A stretch of DNA of 64,000 nt, taken from assembly GCF_033436665.1 (NCBI RefSeq), contig NZ_JAWQFO010000008.1, positions 124,001 through 188,000 of the forward strand. The letters run 5' to 3'. Below, piece by piece: positions 1 through 7,666 of the stretch. The first letter of the stretch is position 1. Every line of letters begins with the position of its first letter. The position numbers were made by a program, and so were the translations under genes. A model generated the notes under the pieces. That model saw nothing but the letters and a program-made list of their open reading frames with translations, had not been told where the DNA came from and searched no databases. Source of the DNA: JAWQFO01 sp033436665. Its GTDB lineage: Bacteria > Pseudomonadota > Alphaproteobacteria > Rhodobacterales > Rhodobacteraceae.

Positions 1-1
1 C

Positions 2-40
2 GAGAAGCTGGTCCAGAAGGAGCTTCAGAGCGCCGCCTGA
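2..40 (+). CDS. 3' end of an unidentified gene (partial)
   Basis: The first bases read in one frame as EKLVQKELQSAA followed by TGA at 38-40. This looks like the lysine/glutamate-rich C-terminus of a gene that begins outside the window. It is too short to identify. It runs towards the SPFH gene, whose stop codon is only 12 nt away, and a hairpin covers the junction, as expected for two convergent genes. Confidence 0.4.
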   Translation, partial: EKLVQKELQSAA

Positions 41-52
41 CGCGGCGGCTCT
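27..52. terminator. Hairpin between convergent gene ends
   Basis: AGAGC-GCCGC (27-36) can pair with GCGGC-GCTCT (42-52) with one bulged G and a 5-nt loop. It overlaps the stop codons of the truncated + strand gene and of the SPFH gene. No long T-tract follows on either side, so it is a weak candidate bidirectional terminator. Confidence 0.4.
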
Positions 53-1179
53 TAGCTGCCGGGTGGCGGTGGTGGCAGGATGGTAAAGAGCCGCGCCAGT
101 TCTTCCACGTCCTCGGCGCGTTTCCAACCGTCCTGGCCGGCCGTCCAGACGTAGGTGTCGCGGGTCAGGCTGCCGCCGGCGACCATGCGCCCCATTGCGG
201 CCCGCGAAAACGGACCCTTCGTCTCGCCGTTCTCGGCGGTATGCCAGACCTTTTCGACCGGTGGCGGCGGCGGCGCTGGAGGGGCCGCACTCGGGGCCGG
301 GGCTTGCTGCGGCGCGGGCCGGGGCCCCCAGGGGCCGGATTCGGCTACGCTGCGCCCGACCTGCATGCCGAGCCCAGCGCCGATGCCCGCTTGGATCGCC
401 GCCGATCCGGCGCCGTCGCGTCCGAGCGCCTCGGCCGTCTGGAATTGCGTGTACTTGTCCAGATCACCGACCATGCCCATCGACGTGCGCTTGTCGAGCA
501 CCGCCTCGACCGCCGGCGGCAGCGAGATATTCTCGATGTAAAGCTCGGGCATCGACAGCCCGTATTCCGCGAGTTGGGGGTCGGTTTCCTCGGCGACCAG
601 CTTGCCCAGTTCGCGGGTGTTCGCGGCCATGTCGAGCACCGAGATGTTCGACCGCGCCAGCGTCCTCGAGACCTCCTGCACCAGCACGTTGCGGATCTGG
701 AACGTGATCTCGTCGGTGGTGAACTCGCCATCCGTGCCGACGATCTCGGTCATGAAATGCGCCGGATCCGAAACGCGGATCGAATAGGTGCCGAAGGCGC
801 GCAGGCGCACCGCGCCAAACTCGGGGTCGCGGCAGATGATCGGGTTCTTCGTGCCCCATTTCAGGTCGTTGAAACGGGTGGTGTTGACGAAATAGATCTC
901 GGACTTGAACGGGCTGCGGAACCCATGATCCCAATGCTGCAGCTTGGTCATGATGGGCATGTTGTTGGTCTCGAGCATATAGAGACCCGGCGAGAAAACG
1001 TCGGCGATCTGCCCCTCGTGTACGAAGACCGCCGCCTGACCCTCGCGCACCGTCAGCTTCGCGCCATACTTGATCTCGTGGCCCTCGCGCTCGAACCGCC
1101 AGACGATCGTGTCGCGGGTGTCATCGGTCCAGTGAATGACGTCGATAAATTCGCCGGAAAGAAAGTCGAAGATGCTCAT
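52..1179 (-). CDS. SPFH-domain (virion core type) protein with C-terminal GYF_2 domain
   Basis: A 375-residue protein without signal peptide. Residues about 30-240 form an SPFH/prohibitin-like domain of the virion-core type, the family of Bacillus YdjI. A linker rich in Ala, Pro and Gly follows (about 260-310). Residues about 312-366 form a GYF_2 domain, recognisable by VWHTAENGETKGPFS and VWTAGQDGWKRAEDV. SPFH proteins assemble on membranes as scaffolds; GYF_2 domains are protein-interaction modules. It is the last gene of a five-gene minus-strand operon (29-aa peptide, XpaC, TelA, DUF2927 lipoprotein, this gene), 24 nt after the DUF2927 stop. The domain calls are from sequence; a role as an envelope-stress scaffold is inference. 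Confidence 0.85.
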   Translation of the reverse strand: MSIFDFLSGEFIDVIHWTDDTRDTIVWRFEREGHEIKYGAKLTVREGQAAVFVHEGQIADVFSPGLYMLETNNMPIMTKLQHWDHGFRSPFKSEIYFVNTTRFNDLKWGTKNPIICRDPEFGAVRLRAFGTYSIRVSDPAHFMTEIVGTDGEFTTDEITFQIRNVLVQEVSRTLARSNISVLDMAANTRELGKLVAEETDPQLAEYGLSMPELYIENISLPPAVEAVLDKRTSMGMVGDLDKYTQFQTAEALGRDGAGSAAIQAGIGAGLGMQVGRSVAESGPWGPRPAPQQAPAPSAAPPAPPPPPVEKVWHTAENGETKGPFSRAAMGRMVAGGSLTRDTYVWTAGQDGWKRAEDVEELARLFTILPPPPPGS

Positions 1180-1203
1180 GACGGTCGGTCCTTTGTCGTG
1201 AAA

Positions 1204-2166
1204 TCAGAGCGCCGGGCGCCCGACGAGTTCGTTGGCGATGGTCCGGGTCACCGGGCGCGCTTCGTTCGCGGTCATCCCGGTCGACAGGCGCGCATCGTAC
1301 AGCATTTTCAGCAGCAACTCGTCTTGCCGGGTGAGCAGGGCGAATTCGTCGTCGTCGTTGAAGATCGACGGACGCGCCTCGGGGCTGTCGTTGGCGATGC
1401 CGAGACCCTGGGCCAGTTCCTCGTGGATGCAGCTCAGCCGCAGCAGGTCGGGGTTCTCGCCACGGATCAGCGCCACGGCGGCGGTATAGGCGTTGGGATC
1501 CGAGCCGAGCGCGAAGGCCGCCACCACGCAATAGGTGTCCCGGCGCAGGTCGACCAGGGCCGAGAGGCTGTCGGCGGTCAGGCCCGGAATTTCCGCTGCC
1601 GCCTGTCTCAGCGCATCGGCGCGGTCGTCCTCGCCGGCGAAGATCACGGCGAAGTTGGGCCGCCCGCCGACCGAGACGGGATGGCCGGTCAGGCGTGACA
1701 GGCGTGCGGCATAGGCCGCAACGTCCTTGCTGTCCTGCATGCGCTGCGACGGCATCACGGCGGTTCCAAAAAACACCTTCATGCGCACCGGTGCATTCCA
1801 GCGTCGCAACGGGCTGGGCCCGCCGCGTCCGCGAAACGCACTGTCATATTCGTTGTAAAAGACCAGACGCTCGAAGTTGCGCGCGAGCATTTCGGCCGTG
1901 AACGGCGTGTCCGGCCCGCCGCCGTCCTGGCGCAGCAACCCTTGGGTCAGTTGCGCCGACTGCACCTGCGCGAGATAGCTGCGCAGCTCGGCGCTTTCGG
2001 CCGAGGTCGGGGTGACCTGCACCGGCACGCCGCCAGAGCGCTCGGGCGGGCGCTGCGGCGGGGCGCTGACCGCAGGGGCGGCGGTCTCCACCGGGTCGCA
2101 AGCGGCCAGCAGCAAGGCCGCGCAGCCCGCCAGCGCCGTCCGGAGGATGAGCCTGCCCCGTGCCAT
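1204..2166 (-). CDS. DUF2927 family lipoprotein
   Basis: A 320-residue protein. The N-terminus has a lipoprotein signal with lipobox LLAAC (Cys23), then a Pro/Ala-rich stretch, so it should be membrane-anchored in the periplasm. Residues about 80-290 match DUF2927, a family common in Rhodobacterales whose function is unknown. It includes NFERLVFYNEYD, CIHEELAQGLGIAND and a tail of FNDDDEFALLTRQDELLLKMLY. The HEELAQ segment recalls a metallopeptidase helix but lacks a complete HExxH. It starts 6 nt after the telA stop and is probably translated from the same mRNA. Activity cannot be deduced from sequence. Confidence 0.8.
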   Translation of the reverse strand: MARGRLILRTALAGCAALLLAACDPVETAAPAVSAPPQRPPERSGGVPVQVTPTSAESAELRSYLAQVQSAQLTQGLLRQDGGGPDTPFTAEMLARNFERLVFYNEYDSAFRGRGGPSPLRRWNAPVRMKVFFGTAVMPSQRMQDSKDVAAYAARLSRLTGHPVSVGGRPNFAVIFAGEDDRADALRQAAAEIPGLTADSLSALVDLRRDTYCVVAAFALGSDPNAYTAAVALIRGENPDLLRLSCIHEELAQGLGIANDSPEARPSIFNDDDEFALLTRQDELLLKMLYDARLSTGMTANEARPVTRTIANELVGRPAL

Positions 2167-2172
2167 GGTGCC

Positions 2173-3369
2173 TCAGGTCGGAACCGAGGTCGCCGCGGTG
2201 TCGCCGGTGCCCGTCGCGCGCGCCTTGGCCGAGGCCAGCGTGTCGCGCAGCTTGGCTTCCATCTGCTGCAGCTCCGCCTCGGCCGCCGCACGCCGCGCCT
2301 TGCCCTCGTCGGCGATCTGCAGGCTTTCCTCGATCGTGCCGATCAGGTCGGCATTGGCCTGCCGCACCGCCTCGATGTCGAAGACGCCGCGCTCCATCTC
2401 CTCGCGGACGATCTTGTTGCTGTCGCGCAGGTTCTTGGCATTGGCAGTCAGCAGGTCGTTGGTCAGGTCGCTGGCCTCGCGGACCGCCCCCGCGGCTTCG
2501 GCCGAGCGCTGGATGGTGACCGCCTGGGCCAGCTGCGTCTCCCAGAGCGGGACGGTGTTGACCAGCGTCGAATTGATCTTGGTGACGAGGCTCTTGTCGT
2601 TCTCCTGCACAAGCCGGATCGAGGGCAGGGACTGCATCGTGACCTGCCGGGTGAGCTTGAGGTCATGCACGCGCCGCTCGAGATCGTCGCGCCCGGCGCG
2701 CAGGTCGCGCAACTCCTGCGCCACCATCACCTGGTCGTTCTCGGGCGCGGCATCGACTTTCTTGGCCTTGGCTGGGATCACGTCGGTGTCGAGTTCGGCA
2801 AGCTTTGCTTCACCGGCAGAGATGTAAAGAGCCAGTTCGTCGTAGAATTGCAGCGTCTTCTCGTAGAGCAGGTCGAGCGACTTGATATCCTTCAGCAGCG
2901 TGTGCTCGTGTTCCAGCAGCTCACCGGTGATCTTGTCGATCTGGCCCTGCACGTCCTCGAACTTCGCGGTGAACTTGGCGAAAGGAGCCGCGCGACCTAG
3001 CAACTTTTCCCACCAGCTGCGTTCCCGCCGGACGTCGAGTTCCGAAACCGAAAAGCCGCGCAGTGTGGTGACGATCTCGCGCAGGGAATCTCCCGCCGGA
3101 CCGACGTCCTTGTTGCGAACGCCGCCCAGCATCGCCTGGCTGATTTCCTGCAGTTCCGCCTGTGCGCGTGATCCGAAGGACACGATGGAGTTGGTGTCGC
3201 CGATGTCGATCTCTTCCATGCGCTTGCGGATTTCGGCGCTGGCCTCGGGACCGGCCTTCTCCAGCGGCACGACCTCGCCCGCATCCGCGGGTTCGGGCAG
3301 GACGACCGCGTTGACCTCGTCGACAAGTGCCGCGGACTGCTCGGCTTTTTCGCGGGGCGTGTCAGGCAT
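2173..3369 (-). CDS. TelA/KlaA family toxic-anion resistance protein
   Basis: A 398-residue, mostly helical protein with no signal peptide or clear membrane segment. It is recognisable as TelA by SRAQAELQEISQAML, a WWEKLLGR segment near 110, long coiled-coil stretches (about 120-300), and MVAQELRDLRAGRDDLERR. Members of the family were linked to tellurite and other toxic-anion resistance (KlaA/TelA). They often accompany XpaC, as in Bacillus yaaN-xpaC, and comparative genomics has placed both in Ter-type stress systems. It lies 27 nt downstream of the XpaC gene and 6 nt upstream of the DUF2927 gene. Real tellurite resistance is not implied. Confidence 0.88.
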   Translation of the reverse strand: MPDTPREKAEQSAALVDEVNAVVLPEPADAGEVVPLEKAGPEASAEIRKRMEEIDIGDTNSIVSFGSRAQAELQEISQAMLGGVRNKDVGPAGDSLREIVTTLRGFSVSELDVRRERSWWEKLLGRAAPFAKFTAKFEDVQGQIDKITGELLEHEHTLLKDIKSLDLLYEKTLQFYDELALYISAGEAKLAELDTDVIPAKAKKVDAAPENDQVMVAQELRDLRAGRDDLERRVHDLKLTRQVTMQSLPSIRLVQENDKSLVTKINSTLVNTVPLWETQLAQAVTIQRSAEAAGAVREASDLTNDLLTANAKNLRDSNKIVREEMERGVFDIEAVRQANADLIGTIEESLQIADEGKARRAAAEAELQQMEAKLRDTLASAKARATGTGDTAATSVPT

Positions 3370-3396
3370 GGTGAAATCCTTTCGTGGGCGAGGCGG

Positions 3397-4281
3397 TCAT
3401 TCGGGCCGGACCCCCTCGCGTTTCAGTCGGTCCCGCAGGACCTCGATCTCGATGTTCAGGTCCGACCTGTCGTCGAGCAGCAGTTTCTTGGTCCGGCTGT
3501 CGAAGTTCCGTTCCAGATCGTCGAGCAATTCAAGGTAGTCGGCGCGCGCCTGGGCATCGCGGTTGCGCGCATAGATGTCCGCGAACTTGACCGTCGCGTC
3601 GCGCGCGCCCATCAGGTAGACGCCAAGGTACTTGCGCGCCGCGGTCAGGTCGCGCGGGTCTTCCTCGACCGTGCGGATCAGGGTGCGCGCGGAGGCCTGG
3701 AAGCGCTGCATGCGCGCCTCGACCTGCCGGTCTCCCGCGCGTTTCAGCGCGTCGCTCATCGCCTTGAGGTAGGCTTCGGCCTCGTCGACGACGCGCGCCA
3801 CGCGATCCTGCTGGAAACTGTCGACGCCATCCATGCCCTTGTTCTTCATCGGGTCGAGCCCGAAGGCGAGGATGTGAAGCACCAGCGTCGCACTACCGAA
3901 GATCACCGGCGCGACAAGACCGGGTTCGTGGCTCCAGGCCGACAGGGTGATGCCGAAGCCGGCGAGGACCGCCGCCAGCATCTTGCGCGGCAGTGCCGGG
4001 CGGCGCGCGACCTTGCGATCGGCATAGGCGGCCTCGGCCTCGAGACCGCCGCGTATCAGCCAGGCGCCGAGCGCGAGGCTGCCTGCCCCAGCGAGTCCCG
4101 CCGCAAGGCTCACGGCACCGCCGCCGAAGGCAAAGACCAGAGCCGCGATCGGCGGCAGGAACATCAGGTTGGCGCGCGCGCCGACCGGGTCGATCCGCGC
4201 GCCGTCGAAAGTCCCGCGCGGGTCGTGCGCATCGTCCCCTTGTGGCTGCGGGCTGTATTTTCCGCCGTAGCGCTGGGCCAT
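3397..4281 (-). CDS. XpaC-like membrane protein (5-bromo-4-chloroindolyl phosphate hydrolysis family)
   Basis: A 294-residue protein with a short polar N-terminus and hydrophobic segments at about 38-75 and 100-145. A cytoplasmic helical domain fills the rest (about 155-294), containing RVVDEAEAYLKAMSDALKRAGD and ending in charged coiled coil. This layout fits XpaC, named for a phenotype on a phosphatase indicator rather than for a proven enzyme. It is directly upstream of telA, the usual partner. Its start lies 4 nt after the stop of the 29-residue membrane peptide, so the two are probably translationally coupled. Confidence 0.8.
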   Translation of the reverse strand: MAQRYGGKYSPQPQGDDAHDPRGTFDGARIDPVGARANLMFLPPIAALVFAFGGGAVSLAAGLAGAGSLALGAWLIRGGLEAEAAYADRKVARRPALPRKMLAAVLAGFGITLSAWSHEPGLVAPVIFGSATLVLHILAFGLDPMKNKGMDGVDSFQQDRVARVVDEAEAYLKAMSDALKRAGDRQVEARMQRFQASARTLIRTVEEDPRDLTAARKYLGVYLMGARDATVKFADIYARNRDAQARADYLELLDDLERNFDSRTKKLLLDDRSDLNIEIEVLRDRLKREGVRPE

Positions 4282-4285
4282 GCCG

Positions 4286-4375
4286 TCAGAGTCCCCCGAT
4301 CAGTCCCGTGGTGACGCCAAGCATGAGCACGATCAGGGCGAGATAGGCTATTTTCTGGAACGACGTCGGTGTCAT
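4286..4375 (-). CDS. 29-residue single-pass membrane peptide leading the XpaC-TelA operon
   Basis: The frame reads MTPTSFQKIAYLALIVLMLG then VTTGLIGGL. A polar N-terminus of eight residues is followed by one hydrophobic helix. A G-rich stretch (GGGGGGCAG) directly precedes the ATG as a possible ribosome binding site. The stop is 4 nt before the XpaC start, so it heads the operon. I do not know a named family. It could be a small partner of the XpaC/TelA/SPFH proteins or a translated leader. Support is its composition, spacing and ribosome binding site. Confidence 0.5.
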   Translation of the reverse strand: MTPTSFQKIAYLALIVLMLGVTTGLIGGL

Positions 4376-4520
4376 CTGCCCCCCAAGGCGCCCGGTCCGG
4401 TACATCTTCCGATATAGGGGGTGTCGCAGCGTCGCGCCAGTTCAAACCGGGTGCAAGGCCCTGCAACGGATGGAATAAGCCGGCGAGGCGCCCACGGCGG
4501 CGGCTAGATCTGCGACAGGG

Positions 4521-5411
4521 TCAGCCGGGTTTGCGCGGCGACCGGCGCGACGCACCGCGGCCCGGGCCGCCCGACATTTCGCGCCGCGCGCGACCGCCCG
4601 TGCGATCCTTGGCCGGTTTCGGGCCGCCCGGGCGGCGGGGCTTGGGTTTTGCCGTGCCGACCGGCTCCGGTGTTTCGAGGCCAAGCTGGTCGCGCACGAT
4701 CTTGCGCCGCACTTCCTCGACCGCGCCGGGAGCCAGCTCGCCCAGCTGGAACGGGCCGTAGCTGATCCGGATCAATCGGTTCACGGTCAGCCCGACGGCG
4801 GTCATCGCGCGCCGGATCTCGCGGTTGCGTCCCTCGCGCAGCCCGACGGTCAGCCAGGCATTCGCCCCCTGCTGCCGGTCGAGCGCCACGGTCATCGGCT
4901 GGAAGCGTTCGCCGTCGATTTCCATACCGCTTCGCAACGGCTCCAGCGACGCCTCGTCGGGCCGGCCGTTGATGCGCACCCGGTAGCGCCGCAACCAGCC
5001 GGTCGCGGGCAGTTCCAGCCGGCGCTTGATCGCACCGTCGTTGGTCAGCAGCAGCAGGCCCTCGGAGTTGAGATCGAGCCGCCCGATGCTCATCACACGC
5101 GGCATGTCCTCGGGCAGCGCGGAGTAGATCGTGGCGCGCCCCTTCTCGTCGGAATCGGTGCTGACCAGCCCCGCAGGCTTGTGAAACAGCCAGATCCGCG
5201 GCGGCTCGGCCTCGGCGATGGGCTGGCCGTCGACATGGATGCGGTCGACGTCGGTCACGTTCAGCGCCGGGCTGTCGATGGTCCGGCCGTTCACCGCCAC
5301 GCGACCCTCGGCGATCATGCGTTCGGCCTCGCGCCGGCTGGCGACGCCGGCGCGGCTAAGGACCTTTGCGATGCGGTCGCCGTCCTGGGACGCTGGGGGC
5401 TTGTTGCTCAT
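4521..5411 (-). CDS. rluB: RluB/RsuA-family rRNA pseudouridine synthase
   Basis: A 296-residue enzyme that isomerises a uridine in ribosomal RNA; RluB acts on 23S rRNA helix 80. Residues 12-60 form an S4 RNA-binding domain (DRIAKVLSRAGVASRREAER). The catalytic domain follows, with FHKPAGLVSTD near 76 and the signature GRLDLNSEGLLLLTND near 110-125, where Asp113 is the catalytic residue. The C-terminus from about 245 is a basic Arg/Pro/Gly-rich tail, probably for RNA contact. It is convergent to nothing nearby and diverges from tadA with about 60 nt between starts. RluB is preferred over RluE/RsuA by length and the S4 domain, but the exact target is inferred. Confidence 0.88.
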   Translation of the reverse strand: MSNKPPASQDGDRIAKVLSRAGVASRREAERMIAEGRVAVNGRTIDSPALNVTDVDRIHVDGQPIAEAEPPRIWLFHKPAGLVSTDSDEKGRATIYSALPEDMPRVMSIGRLDLNSEGLLLLTNDGAIKRRLELPATGWLRRYRVRINGRPDEASLEPLRSGMEIDGERFQPMTVALDRQQGANAWLTVGLREGRNREIRRAMTAVGLTVNRLIRISYGPFQLGELAPGAVEEVRRKIVRDQLGLETPEPVGTAKPKPRRPGGPKPAKDRTGGRARREMSGGPGRGASRRSPRKPG

Positions 5412-5473
5412 GGCCTCGCCTTAGCCTGTTTGCCCGGCTTGCGGAAGGGCGCGCTTTGCGGGCATTGAGGGCC

Positions 5474-5923
5474 ATGACCTTCACCTCGCACATGCAGGAT
5501 GCCCTCGCCGAAGCACGCGCCGCCGCCCAACGCGGCGAGGTGCCGGTGGGCGCGGTGGTGGTGGATCCCGCGGGGCAGGTGGTCGCCCGTGCCGGCAACC
5601 GGACGCGGGAGGCGAGCGACCCGACAGCGCATGCTGAAATCCTCGCCCTGCGCGACGCCTGTGCCGCCGCCGGATCGGAACGCCTGCCGGGGCACGCGCT
5701 CTATGTGACGCTGGAGCCTTGCGCGATGTGCGCCGCGGCCATCGCGGCGGCCCGGATCTCGCGGCTTTACTACGGGGCCGCGGACCCGAAATCCGGCGGC
5801 GTCGCCCACGGCGCGCGCGTCTTCGCGCATCCGCAGGCCCACCACGCGCCCGAGGTCTATGACGGGATCGCCGCGGACGAGGCCGAGCGGTTGTTGCGCG
5901 ACTTTTTCGCCGCGCGCCGCTAG
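5474..5923 (+). CDS. tadA: tRNA-specific adenosine deaminase TadA
   Basis: A 149-residue zinc deaminase that converts A34 to inosine in the tRNA-Arg anticodon. The zinc and catalytic residues are visible: HAE at 53-55 and PCAMC with Cys83 and Cys86. The start MTFTSHMQ is chosen because the upstream in-frame extension from 5366 lies inside the divergent rluB region and does not resemble the family. It converges on the UPF0173 hydrolase gene with 16 nt between stops. Confidence 0.93.
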   Translation: MTFTSHMQDALAEARAAAQRGEVPVGAVVVDPAGQVVARAGNRTREASDPTAHAEILALRDACAAAGSERLPGHALYVTLEPCAMCAAAIAAARISRLYYGAADPKSGGVAHGARVFAHPQAHHAPEVYDGIAADEAERLLRDFFAARR

Positions 5924-5939
5924 GCGACGCCTGGCCGGC

Positions 5940-6626
5940 TCAGACCTCGATCGCGATCATTACTTCGGGCTCGATCACCCGGACCCCGGGCAGCGCTTCG
6001 AGCAGGTCTGCGGCCGACTGCTCGAGAAGTGGGAATGTCTTGTAGTGGCAGGGGATGAGCGTTTCGAACGAGAAGTATTTCTTCGCGGCATAGGCCGCCT
6101 GCGCCATGTCCATGGTGAAATGCCCGCCCGCCGACAGGATGCCGATGTCGGGCCGGTAGTAGTCGCCGATCCAGTCCATGTCGGCCATCAGGCCGGTGTC
6201 GCCCGACAGGTAGATCGTGTGACCCTCGCCGCGGATCACGAAGCCGGTTTCGCGTCCCGCCGGTGCGGAGCCGTCTGGCAGCGAGTTGGAGTGCATCGCC
6301 GGCACCATCGACACGGCGACACCGCCCAGTTTGATCGTTCCGCCGATATTGAACCCGGTGGTCTCGAGCCCCTCGGACTCGCCGAAATGCGTCATCAGCT
6401 CGACCATGCCCGAGACCGGTGCGTCGGTCCGCTTCGAGATTTTCACGATGTCGGAGGCGTGATCGAAATGGCCGTGGGTGAGCAGGATGTTTGTCGCGCC
6501 TTCGATGGCCTCTGCATGGCGGTCCTCGGGCAGCATGGGATTGCCCGAGAGCCACGGGTCGATCAGCAGGACCTGGTCCTCGATCTCGATCCGGAAACTG
6601 CCGTGGCCGAGCCAGATGATCTTCAT
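5940..6626 (-). CDS. UPF0173 family metal-dependent hydrolase
   Basis: A 228-residue metallo-beta-lactamase-fold protein. The N-terminus MKIIWLGHGSFRIE is typical of UPF0173, and the metal motif HGHFDHASD begins at His51 (HxHxDH). A second motif, YLSGDTGL, lies near 139-146, with HFTMDMAQAAYA and CHYKTFP after it. The family's physiological substrate is unknown. It is transcribed alone, divergent from rpiA with about 170 nt between starts. Confidence 0.88.
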   Translation of the reverse strand: MKIIWLGHGSFRIEIEDQVLLIDPWLSGNPMLPEDRHAEAIEGATNILLTHGHFDHASDIVKISKRTDAPVSGMVELMTHFGESEGLETTGFNIGGTIKLGGVAVSMVPAMHSNSLPDGSAPAGRETGFVIRGEGHTIYLSGDTGLMADMDWIGDYYRPDIGILSAGGHFTMDMAQAAYAAKKYFSFETLIPCHYKTFPLLEQSAADLLEALPGVRVIEPEVMIAIEV

Positions 6627-6798
6627 GAAATGTCTCCCTCGTCTGTATCCTCATCGCAGCATAGCGCCCCGGACGCGGGAATCGACCGCGCAGGGGCGGA
6701 GTGACGGCGACATCGCGCGCGCCGCAATCTCCCCGCCGCCCCTCGCGCCCGGGGCCGGGCTTGCCTATAACCCGGCAAACGGTATGGGGAATCGGATC

Positions 6799-7584
6799 AT
6801 GGGCGAAGAACTGGCGCCGATCGACAAGGCCAAGTACGCGGCGGCGCGGAAGGCTTCGGAAATGATCGAGGACGGGATGCGGGTCGGTCTCGGCACCGGC
6901 TCGACGGCGGCCTGGCTCGTCAAGTGCCTTGGCGAACGGGTCCGGGGTGGGATGCGCATTCGCGGCGTTCCGACCTCGTCGCGCACCGCCGATCTCGCCC
7001 GCGAGGTCGGCATCGACGTGGTGACGCTCGACGAAGCGCGCTGGCTCGACGTCACCGTCGACGGGGCCGACGAGTTCGACGCCGATCTGAACCTGATCAA
7101 GGGCGGCGGCGGGGCGCTTCTGCAGGAAAAGATCGTCGCCACCGCCAGCGACCGGATGGTCGTCATCGCCGATGCCGGCAAGGCGGTCGAAACTCTCGGC
7201 GCCTTTCCCCTGCCGATCGAGGTCATCCCCTTCGGCTGGCAGGTCACCCGAGCACTGGTCGAGGAGACGCTGGTGTCGATGGACGTGCTGGGCCGCGAGA
7301 CCGCGTTGCGTATGGACGGCGACGCGCCCTACCGCACGGACGAGGGCAATCACATCCTCGATTTGCACCTCAAGCGGATCGGCAACCCGCGCCAGCTGGC
7401 CCTGGTGCTGAACCAGATGCCGGGCGTGGTCGAGAACGGGCTCTTCATCGACATCTGTGACACAGTGGTCATCGGCCACGGCGACGGGCGCGTCGAGGTG
7501 CGCGACATCACCGACGGGACGATCTCGGCGGGACGGGTCGAGGTCGACGAGGCGGACAACCTGTTCAGCGACCTGTCGGAGTGA
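6799..7584 (+). CDS. rpiA: Ribose-5-phosphate isomerase A
   Basis: A 261-residue cytosolic enzyme interconverting ribose 5-phosphate and ribulose 5-phosphate in the pentose phosphate pathway. Diagnostic motifs are VGLGTGSTAAW near 31-41, VTVDGADEFDADLNLIKGGG near 89-108 with the catalytic acidic residues, and GALLQEK. The start at 6799 (MGEELAPIDKAK) is preferred over ATG 6784 because GGGGA sits 8 nt before it and relatives begin at this position. gor follows about 80 nt downstream on the same strand. Confidence 0.95.
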   Translation: MGEELAPIDKAKYAAARKASEMIEDGMRVGLGTGSTAAWLVKCLGERVRGGMRIRGVPTSSRTADLAREVGIDVVTLDEARWLDVTVDGADEFDADLNLIKGGGGALLQEKIVATASDRMVVIADAGKAVETLGAFPLPIEVIPFGWQVTRALVEETLVSMDVLGRETALRMDGDAPYRTDEGNHILDLHLKRIGNPRQLALVLNQMPGVVENGLFIDICDTVVIGHGDGRVEVRDITDGTISAGRVEVDEADNLFSDLSE

Positions 7585-7666
7585 GGCGCGGCGGCGCGGC
7601 GTATGGCCTTCGCGGACGCATGTGCCTATACCTGCGCCGCGTGGCCCGGACTGAGCGAGACGAGCG

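Noticed and set aside
241..1698. 485-residue plus-strand open frame opposite the SPFH and DUF2927 genes
   Set aside because: Arg/Gly/Asp-rich shadow frame without domain; the minus strand encodes recognised families.
4376..4520. Possible tRNA or extra gene between the 29-residue peptide and rluB
   Set aside because: No cloverleaf, no TTCGAATC-like arm and no open frame with a ribosome binding site.
5920..7479. 519-residue minus-strand frame across UPF0173 and rpiA
   Set aside because: It overlaps two well-supported genes and has only shadow composition.
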